In this document: positions 1 to 4,097 of the stretch, in pieces
Layout: every line of letters starts with the position of its first letter
How positions within the stretch are numbered: the first letter of the stretch is position 1
Source of the DNA: Bacteroidales bacterium
Lineage (GTDB): Bacteria > Bacteroidota > Bacteroidia > Bacteroidales > JAOZMU01
Assembly: GCA_029934165.1 (NCBI GenBank)
Contig: JAOZMU010000160.1
Location: 1 to 7,353, forward strand
DNA: 7,353 bases
Direction: 5' to 3'
Notes under the pieces: generated by a model
Database searches by the model: none
What the model was told of the DNA's origin: nothing
The model's input: the letters and a program-made list of their open reading frames with translations, nothing else
Translations under genes and position numbers: made by a program

Positions 1-996
1 AAACGATACGCAGACAAAGATTCTTCGCGTCCACGCACCGACAAACGTCGCAACCATTACAACGATAAAGAAAACGACCGACCACGCAAATACGACAAAG
101 ATTCGCGCGATGGCTATAAAAATCGCGATGATTCCGACAACTCATCACAACCACGCACCAACAAACACCGTAACCGAACTGAAAAAGAGGAGTATAAAGA
201 TAAGCGAAAACAGAATTTTAAGAGAAACTCAACACGCCGCAACGAGAAAAAGCACACAGCTGTCTATCGCGAAAAAGATGATAGCTTAATCCGTTTAAAT
301 CAATACATTGCACAAGCTGGCGTATGTTCGCGACGCGAAGCAGACGAGCTGATTTCGGCAGGACTTGTCAAAGTTAATGATGAAATAGTAAACGCCGTTG
401 GAACTAAAGTTGGCAAACACTCAAAAGTCGAAGTCAATGGAAAGGTTTTATCGCGTGAGAAAATGATTTATATCTTAATGAATAAGCCAAAAGACTGTGT
501 TACAACGACTCACGACCCACAAGGACGACTGACCGTTATGGATTTGATTGGCGATGCTTGTGATGAACGCATTTTTCCTGTCGGGCGTTTGGATAGAGAA
601 ACTACTGGCGTTTTGCTCCTAACAAACGATGGCGATTTAACCACCCGATTGTTGCACCCAAAAAACAAACGTAAGAAAGTTTATCAAGTTTCGTTGGACA
701 ACCCTTTGACAAAGAACGACATGATTCTGATGTCAGAAGGCATTGAACTTGATGACGGAATGATTGCTGTTGATGCAGTAAAATACGTAGAAGAAGACGA
801 CAAACGTATCATTGGTTTGGAAATTCACTCTGGGCAAAACAGAGTAGTAAGACGTATTTTCGATTATCTTGGCTACAAAGTTCTTCGTCTCGACCGTGTT
901 CTTTTTGCCGGCATGACAAAGAAAAATGTCCGTCGCGGCACATGGAGATATTTGACAGATAAAGAGATTTCGTTTTTGAAAATGAGCTCGCAATAA
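1..996 (+). CDS. rluB: rRNA pseudouridine synthase, RsuA/RluB family (5' end outside window)
   Basis: The frame is open from base 1, so the N-terminus is missing; 331 residues are visible. Residues 1 to about 95 are a low-complexity tail rich in Lys, Arg, Asp and Asn. It carries a degenerate repeat about 40 residues apart (SSRPRTDKRRN, then SSQPRTNKHRN). Residues 97-150 form an S4 RNA-binding domain (IRLNQYIAQAGVCSRREADELI...). The catalytic domain follows, with GRLDRETTGVLLLTNDG and the expected catalytic Asp at visible residue 198 (codon 592-594). Near the C-terminus is QNRVVRRIFDYLGYKVLRLDR, the family's conserved basic segment. The family isomerises a specific uridine of rRNA to pseudouridine; RluB in E. 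coli acts on 23S rRNA. Whether the target here is 23S or 16S cannot be read from sequence. ATG 463 is internal and not a real start, because the S4 domain lies upstream. The tail probably adds nonspecific RNA contacts, which is inference. Confidence 0.93.
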   Translation, partial: KRYADKDSSRPRTDKRRNHYNDKENDRPRKYDKDSRDGYKNRDDSDNSSQPRTNKHRNRTEKEEYKDKRKQNFKRNSTRRNEKKHTAVYREKDDSLIRLNQYIAQAGVCSRREADELISAGLVKVNDEIVNAVGTKVGKHSKVEVNGKVLSREKMIYILMNKPKDCVTTTHDPQGRLTVMDLIGDACDERIFPVGRLDRETTGVLLLTNDGDLTTRLLHPKNKRKKVYQVSLDNPLTKNDMILMSEGIELDDGMIAVDAVKYVEEDDKRIIGLEIHSGQNRVVRRIFDYLGYKVLRLDRVLFAGMTKKNVRRGTWRYLTDKEISFLKMSSQ

Positions 997-1001
997 CCAA
1001 A

Positions 1002-1090
1002 CTAAGGTCTAAGACCTATTTAATGTTGCTTACGCATTTCTGCAAAGTTCACTTAATCAGCGAAATATGAACAAGTAAATATGTAAAAAC
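1002..1090 (+). repeat. Dispersed intergenic direct repeat, copy A
   Basis: This segment aligns without gaps to 2036-2124. The first 45 nt match at 39 of 45 positions and the whole 89 nt at roughly 75%. It begins with CTAAGGTCTAAGACCT, which contains the odd palindrome AGGTCT-A-AGACCT at 1005-1017, followed by TTGCTTACGCA. It starts 6 nt after the pseudouridine synthase stop codon. The two copies bracket mobA in the same orientation. No coding frame is evident. It could be a dispersed intergenic repeat or a conserved structured RNA element. Confidence 0.7.
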
Positions 1091-1169
1091 TTTTGTATGA
1101 GTGCTTAAATACGATTATTGCATACAAGCACGCGTAAAAATTACGTAAAAAAGAGGTCTCTGACCTTAC

Positions 1170-1207
1170 AAAACAGCATCGGTTCTTGAACTTGATGCTG
1201 TTTTTTT
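1170..1207 (+). terminator. Strong intrinsic terminator-like hairpin just upstream of mobA
   Basis: AACAGCATC at 1172-1180 pairs perfectly with GATGCTGTT at 1194-1202. The loop holds a further short stem, GTTC/GAAC (1182-1185 with 1188-1191), and a run of seven T follows (1201-1207). This is a textbook rho-independent terminator for rightward transcription. It could end the pseudouridine synthase transcript about 200 nt after its stop codon. However, it ends only 14 nt before the mobA ATG and no TAnnTTTG site lies between them, so an attenuator role in a mobA leader is also possible. Confidence 0.8.
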
Positions 1208-1221
1208 AAGTTCAAAATTTT

Positions 1222-1803
1222 ATGCCTGAAAATCAGAATATTACGGCTATTATTTTAGCTGGTGGAAAAAGTAGCCGAATGGGACAAAACAAAGCCATTT
1301 TGCCTTTTCGCGGAAAAAGACTCATCGACCACACTGTCGATATGTTCAAACAGATGACAACCAACATAATAATAGCAGGAAATGACATAAATTACGGTAT
1401 AAAAAACACGGTTCAAGTTCCAGATTTTTTCGCAGACATTGGTCCTTTGGGTGGTATTTATTCTGGTTTACTGGCATCAAAGACGCAGGTAAATATAATT
1501 GCAGCCTGCGACACACCTTTGTTAAAATCCGAATTGTTTTTTTGGCTACTCACTTTTGCCTGTAAATACAAGGTAGTTATCCCTGTTGTTAATGGTATAA
1601 CTCAGCCAATCACAGGGGTTTTCAATCGCGATTTACTCCACGTTTACAAACAAAACATAAAGAAAGGTTTATACTCACCACCTCGCATAATGCGTAGCAT
1701 AAATTACAAGCAAGTGGTTTGTAATGAGCAATTTGACTGGTTTTCAGACGATATGTTTTATAACATAAACACACAAGCCGACTACCTTAAAATAAAAAAA
1801 TAA
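1222..1803 (+). CDS. mobA: Molybdenum cofactor guanylyltransferase MobA
   Basis: The 193-residue product has the family's usual length. The nucleotide-binding motif LAGGKSSRMG is at residues 12-21 with the conserved Lys at 24. A Pro-Asp pair (67-68) is followed by GPLGG (74-78). The metal-binding acidic motif CDTP is at 96-99 (Asp97), a QPITGVF segment at 128-134, and the C-terminal NINT motif at 181-184. MobA transfers GMP from GTP to Mo-molybdopterin in the cytosol, giving the guanine dinucleotide cofactor used by DMSO-reductase-family enzymes. ATG 1222 puts the first beta strand 7-8 residues in, as usual. There is no Shine-Dalgarno sequence. No other molybdopterin gene is visible, so the gene appears to be its own unit between two repeats, with a terminator-like hairpin on each side. 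A weak A/T hairpin (1807-1823) follows the stop. Confidence 0.94.
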   Translation: MPENQNITAIILAGGKSSRMGQNKAILPFRGKRLIDHTVDMFKQMTTNIIIAGNDINYGIKNTVQVPDFFADIGPLGGIYSGLLASKTQVNIIAACDTPLLKSELFFWLLTFACKYKVVIPVVNGITQPITGVFNRDLLHVYKQNIKKGLYSPPRIMRSINYKQVVCNEQFDWFSDDMFYNINTQADYLKIKK

Positions 1804-1892
1804 AACCAAAAACATCATTTTTGTTTAGTGTTTATAGGTGCCAAATAGGATTGACTATCCCGCCAAAAGCCAAATACTACTATCAACGCACA

Positions 1893-1934
1893 AAAAAACC
1901 GACATGCACGAATTTTGTAGCATGACGGTTTTTT
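1893..1934. terminator. Bidirectional terminator-like hairpin, repeat H copy 1
   Basis: AAAAAACCG (1893-1901) pairs with CGGTTTTTT (1926-1934). After a single A/A mismatch, CATGC (1903-1907) pairs with GCATG (1920-1924), with a 12-nt loop. The A run on one side and T run on the other suit termination in both directions. It lies about 90 nt after the mobA stop. About 40 nt are shared in inverted orientation with 3618-3658, including an exact 14-nt core CATGCACGAATTTT, so this is also a dispersed repeat. Confidence 0.75.
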
Positions 1935-1951
1935 ACTCTACCGCATATTTT

Positions 1952-1982
1952 CAGGTTTTAACATTTACGTATAAAAAACCTG
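1952..1982. other. Small hairpin, 8-bp perfect stem
   Basis: CAGGTTTT (1952-1959) pairs with AAAACCTG (1975-1982) around a 15-nt loop. It lies between the bidirectional terminator-like hairpin and the second copy of the 89-nt repeat. No T run follows the stem on either strand, so it is not a convincing terminator, and its role is unknown. Confidence 0.4.
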
Positions 1983-2035
1983 CTCCCGTTAGAATTTAGG
2001 AATTTATTGTTTGTTTTTTGTCCGTAAGTATTAAT

Positions 2036-2124
2036 CTAAGGTCTAAAACCTAATTAGCGTTGCTTACGCAATTCTGTAAAACCCGAACTATCAGCAAATT
2101 ACAGACATGCAAATAAGTAAAAAC
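2036..2124 (+). repeat. Dispersed intergenic direct repeat, copy B
   Basis: This is the second copy of the 89-nt repeat at 1002-1090. It matches 39 of 45 positions in the first half (CTAAGGTCTAAAACCT, then TTGCTTACGCA) and is more diverged afterwards, with both halves the same length as in copy A. It lies about 1,034 nt downstream in the same orientation, after mobA, and ends 45 nt before the ATG of the 44-codon ORF. The palindrome of copy A is partly broken here. Confidence 0.7.
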
Positions 2125-2169
2125 TAATGTTAAGAATATAAAGGCTGTATGTTTTAGCCAAATAATAAA

Positions 2170-2304
2170 ATGAAACTCAAAATTAACACAAATAATCAGC
2201 ACCTTGAATCCCTATATGAGCCTAACTTTTGTAATGGTACTGATAAAAACAGAAAATTCAATTTTATTCAACTTATCAAAAGCCACTTTTGCAGCTCCAG
2301 ATAA
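2170..2304 (+). CDS. Small ORF of 44 codons, unknown function, homologous to a broken copy at 3634-3709
   Basis: ATG 2170 opens a frame of 44 codons ending in TAA. The peptide starts MKLKINTNNQHLESLYEP and is then basic and Asn/Lys/Phe-rich, ending KSHFCSSR. It has no signal peptide or membrane segment, and I do not recognise a family. The case for coding comes from the related sequence on the opposite strand at 3634-3709. Over the core QHLESLYEP the copies differ at three positions, TCC/TCT, CTA/CTT and CCT/CCA, all third-position and synonymous. The starts also resemble each other (MKLKI and MKFKI). A terminator-like stem includes the stop codon. Upstream is only a weak promoter-like TATGTTTT (2148-2155). 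It may be a real small protein or the preserved N-terminal fragment of a larger, lost gene. Confidence 0.5.
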   Translation: MKLKINTNNQHLESLYEPNFCNGTDKNRKFNFIQLIKSHFCSSR

Positions 2305-2312
2305 GTGTTTTT
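2271..2312 (+). terminator. Terminator-like hairpin overlapping the small-ORF stop codon
   Basis: ACTTATC (2271-2277) pairs with GATAAGT (2300-2306), followed by GTTTTT. Inside, CAAAAG (2277-2282) can pair with CTTTTG (2286-2291) around a 3-nt loop; the two stems share base 2277. The TAA of the 44-codon ORF (2302-2304) is inside the 3' arm. The T run is on the + strand, so it suits an end for the small ORF rather than for fbaA. The stem is AT-rich and of moderate strength. Confidence 0.45.
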
Positions 2313-2335
2313 AATAACGGCACAAGGCATGTTTT

Positions 2336-3418
2336 TTAGTTTCTATTTATGCAATTCAAATCTTCGAAGGCTGTTTTTAGACGCGTAACCATTGTTTTTT
2401 CGCCTTCACGAAGCCAAACACGTGGGTCGTATTTTTTCTTATTTGGTTTGTCGCTGCCCTCTGGATTCCCGATTTGTGTCTCAAGATATGCACTAAATTC
2501 CCTGTAATAATCGCGTACGCCAATACAATATGCCCATTGCGTGTCTGTATCAATATTCATTTTTATGACACCATAAGTTATAGCTTCGCGTATTTCTTCG
2601 CGGGTTGAGCCTGAGCCTCCATGAAAAACAAAATCAACAGGATTTTCTTCTGTGATATATTTTTCTGTGATATAATCCTGCGAATTTTTCAAAATTTTTG
2701 GTAGCAATTGAACGTTACCTGGCTTGTAAACTCCATGCACATTGCCAAAAGCGGCAGCAACAGTAAAACGCGGGCTAACTTTACTTAACTCTTCGTAAGA
2801 ATAGCCAACATGCTCTGGCTGAGTGTATAACTGAGCGTTGTCGATGTCGGTGTTATCTACTCCATCTTCTTCGCCACCAGTAATACCTAACTCAATTTCC
2901 AAAGTCATGTCAATTTTACTCATTCTTTCGAGGTATTTTTTGCAGGTCGAAATATTTTCTTCCAGCGACTCTTCAGATAAATCGAGCATGTGCGAACTAA
3001 AAAGTGGCTTGCCTGTTTCTTTAAAAAATTGCTCTCCAGCATCTAGCAAACCGTCAATCCAAGGCAAAAGTTTTTTTGCTGCATGGTCGGTGTGCAAAAT
3101 CACTGCAACTCCATAAATCACTGCAAGTTGATGAACGTGTTTTGCACACGAAACTGCGCCAGCAACGGCAGCCTTTTGGTTTTCGTTTGGTAACGATTTT
3201 CCGGCATAAAATTGCGCTCCACCATTGGATAACTGAATGATTATAGGTGAATTAGCAGTCTTTGCGGCTTCCATTGTAGCATTGACAGAATTTGTTCCGA
3301 TGATATTTACTGCTGGTATTGCATATTGGTTGGCTTTCGCGATGGCAAATACTGTTTGCACATCGTCCCCAGTTAGAACTCCGGGCTTAACTTTTTCGAA
3401 AATTCCCATTTGTTTCAT
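2336..3418 (-). CDS. fbaA: Fructose-1,6-bisphosphate aldolase, class II (FbaA type)
   Basis: The 360-residue product matches the E. coli FbaA length (359) and is collinear with it throughout. It reversibly splits fructose 1,6-bisphosphate into dihydroxyacetone phosphate and glyceraldehyde 3-phosphate in the cytosol, for glycolysis and gluconeogenesis. Class II enzymes are Zn-dependent, and the expected residues are present. ILHTDHAAKKLLPW supplies catalytic Asp111 and Zn ligand His112. MTLEIELG holds Glu176 and GGEEDGVDN the active-site Glu pair (183-184). FGNVHGVYKPG supplies His228 and VFHGGSGS supplies His266 with the phosphate-binding Gly/Ser. KMNIDTDTQ (286-294) is the substrate-binding segment. 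The start could be ATG 3418 or ATG 3409 (MGIF...); both fit the family. It runs opposite to its neighbours, is convergent with the small ORF (31 nt apart), and has a structured leader. Inverted repeats lie on both sides. Confidence 0.97.
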   Translation of the reverse strand: MKQMGIFEKVKPGVLTGDDVQTVFAIAKANQYAIPAVNIIGTNSVNATMEAAKTANSPIIIQLSNGGAQFYAGKSLPNENQKAAVAGAVSCAKHVHQLAVIYGVAVILHTDHAAKKLLPWIDGLLDAGEQFFKETGKPLFSSHMLDLSEESLEENISTCKKYLERMSKIDMTLEIELGITGGEEDGVDNTDIDNAQLYTQPEHVGYSYEELSKVSPRFTVAAAFGNVHGVYKPGNVQLLPKILKNSQDYITEKYITEENPVDFVFHGGSGSTREEIREAITYGVIKMNIDTDTQWAYCIGVRDYYREFSAYLETQIGNPEGSDKPNKKKYDPRVWLREGEKTMVTRLKTAFEDLNCINRN

Positions 3419-3441
3419 TTTTAGATGTTTATAGAAAGTTA

Positions 3442-3493
3442 TGCAACGCTAAACCTCTCAATATTAACACGAAAGTGCGGTTTTCGCGTTGCA
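3442..3493 (-). promoter_or_regulatory. Structured 5' leader stem of fbaA
   Basis: On the + strand TGCAACGC (3442-3449) and GCGTTGCA (3486-3493) form an 8-bp perfect inverted repeat. It continues inward, after small bulges, as AAACC/GGTTT (3451-3455 with 3479-3483) and then a small CAC-GAAA-GTG loop (3468-3477). In the fbaA transcript the structure would lie about 25 nt before the ATG and just after the predicted start point. No T run follows, so it is not a terminator. It could stabilise the mRNA or regulate translation. Its 3' arm, TTTAGCGTTGC read on the minus strand, resembles the 89-nt repeat. Confidence 0.5.
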
Positions 3494-3506
3494 CAACACA
3501 ATTTAA

Positions 3507-3514
3507 CAAATATA
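3507..3514 (-). promoter_or_regulatory. Possible fbaA -7 element
   Basis: Read on the minus strand this is TATATTTG, an exact match to the Bacteroidota -7 consensus TAnnTTTG, 88 nt before the fbaA ATG. I see no matching -33 TTTG at the normal spacing. The motif is short and the region AT-rich, so a chance match is possible. Confidence 0.35.
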
Positions 3515-3602
3515 AGAATTTTTATCATTATTTTACTCGGAATAAACTGTGTTTGCACATAAATTTTATACACTGACACTTACGCCAGAATAAATTAGTA
3601 AT

Positions 3603-3658
3603 ATGGCGAATCAACACAAAAAATCGCCATGCTTTAAAAATTCGTGCATGACAGTTTT
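3603..3658. repeat. Repeat H copy 2 with two overlapping, mutually exclusive hairpins
   Basis: Bases 3618-3658 are the inverted counterpart of the terminator-like hairpin at 1893-1934, matching at roughly 34 of 41 positions with an exact 14-nt core (3637-3650). Its own hairpin is weaker, because two pairs in the outer stem are lost. The segment TCGCCAT (3624-3630) can instead pair perfectly with ATGGCGA (3603-3609), with a 14-nt loop. The repeat abuts the broken coding fragment: the fragment's conserved GAGCC ends at 3659 and the repeat begins at 3658. Confidence 0.55.
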
Positions 3659-3709
3659 GGCTCATAAAGAGATTCAAGGTGCTGTTTTTTTTTCAATTTT
3701 AAACTTCAT
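3634..3709 (-). pseudogene. Frameshifted, truncated relative of the 44-codon ORF
   Basis: On the minus strand an ATG at 3709 reads MKFKIEKK, then passes through a run of nine A (minus strand) where the frame is lost. Deleting one A, or adding two bases, restores QHLESLYEP, followed by 7 residues (KLSCTNF) and a stop at 3634. A 26-nt block (3659-3684) matches 2197-2222 in inverted orientation at 24 of 26 positions, and every difference in the shared codons is synonymous. Homology to the small ORF stops where repeat H begins, so the rest of the gene appears lost. The foldback at 3716-3852 starts 6 nt upstream of its ATG. The parent family is unknown. Confidence 0.55.
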
Positions 3710-3715
3710 ATTATT

Positions 3716-3852
3716 CTGAAAAGTCGGAAGAACTATTTAGAAAAACACTAATCCACTGATTATTATAATTTTAAACAAAATAGTGTAGATTTTGTTTTTG
3801 TCTGATAATCACAAAGTTAGTAATTACAAGAAAAGTTCTTCCGACTTTTCAG
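3716..3852. mobile_element. MITE-like foldback element, 137 nt with 19-bp perfect terminal inverted repeats
   Basis: The end CTGAAAAGTCGGAAGAACT (3716-3734) is the exact reverse complement of 3834-3852. The interior shows further nested, collinear pairings: ACTAA/TTAGT (3747-3751 with 3817-3821), TGATTAT/ATAATCA (3757-3763 with 3805-3811) and CAAAAT/ATTTTG (3776-3781 with 3789-3794). Arm spacings are symmetric (12 and 12 nt, then 5 and 5 nt). The whole segment therefore reads as one decayed palindrome. It has no coding capacity, an AT-rich centre and lies between genes, as expected of a MITE. No clear target-site duplication is seen; TTCTG occurs at 3714-3718 and 3853-3857 but overlaps one arm. 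A structured regulatory element is the alternative. Confidence 0.5.
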
Positions 3853-3907
3853 TTCTGTAACGATAAGAATTATCTTTTTGTTTTTACTGATATTTTTTCA
3901 ATTTTGT

Positions 3908-3915
3908 TACCTTTG
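3908..3915 (+). promoter_or_regulatory. Possible -7 promoter element for the PBP1A operon
   Basis: TACCTTTG matches the Bacteroidota -7 consensus TAnnTTTG exactly. The nearest TTTG upstream (3877-3880) is 27 nt away, longer than the usual spacing to a -33 element. A start just downstream would give a leader of about 175 nt that includes the long hairpin and direct repeats. The last four bases of the motif lie inside the hairpin's left arm. Confidence 0.35.
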
Positions 3916-3992
3916 TTATAAGTCTCTCTGTTCATATTTATTTGTTTTAGTAGTATATTATAAATATATGAATTTGAGAGGCTTATAACAAA
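3912..3992. promoter_or_regulatory. Long hairpin (17 + 7 bp) upstream of PBP1A
   Basis: Bases 3912-3928 and 3976-3992 form a 17-position inverted repeat with a single difference that still gives a G-U pair in RNA. After a 2/3-nt internal loop, TTCATAT (3931-3937) pairs with ATATGAA (3966-3972), leaving a 28-nt AT-rich loop. No T run follows either arm, so it is not an ordinary terminator. Position over the putative promoter and leader suggests a regulatory structure or protein-binding site; a second small foldback element is possible. Confidence 0.55.
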
Positions 3993-4083
3993 TCAACAAA
4001 AAACGGTATAATAAGAATATTTGCGATATAATAAACTGAAAATCAACAAATTGTAATTTCAACAAAAACCGTTATAATCAGAA
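3993..4083 (+). repeat. Spaced direct repeats before the PBP1A start
   Basis: The 25-nt segment at 3993-4017 recurs at 4059-4083 with 22 of 25 matches, in the form TCAACAAAAAmCGkTATAAT. A partial third copy, TCAACAAA, is at 4043-4050, and TATAATAA occurs at 4007-4014 and 4027-4034. The second full copy ends 14 nt before the ATG. These may be operator sites for a regulator or the result of local duplication. Low complexity makes this less certain. Confidence 0.5.
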
Positions 4084-4097
4084 AATTAATTAACACT

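Noticed and set aside
733..1000. Antisense ORFs over the pseudouridine synthase gene
   Set aside because: They are shadows of a clearly conserved protein on the + strand and their translations show no recognisable motifs.
1172..1216. Resemblance between the mobA terminator read backwards (A run, CAGCATC) and the broken fragment (A run, CAGCACC)
   Set aside because: Only about ten bases match beside a homopolymer run, and the similarity does not continue in the QHLESLYEP frame.
1807..1823. CAAAAA/TTTTTG hairpin right after the mobA stop as terminator
   Set aside because: The stem is nearly all A-T and weak, and a far better bidirectional hairpin follows at 1893-1934.
2838..3434. + strand ORFs within and over the start of fbaA
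   Set aside because: The minus-strand frame matches class II aldolase over its full length; the + strand products are Ser-rich or hydrophobic shadow translations.
3870..3935. 21-codon minus-strand ORF starting MNRETYNKGNK inside the long hairpin
   Set aside because: It is very short, lies mostly in inverted-repeat and low-complexity sequence, and has no related copy in the window to show coding selection.
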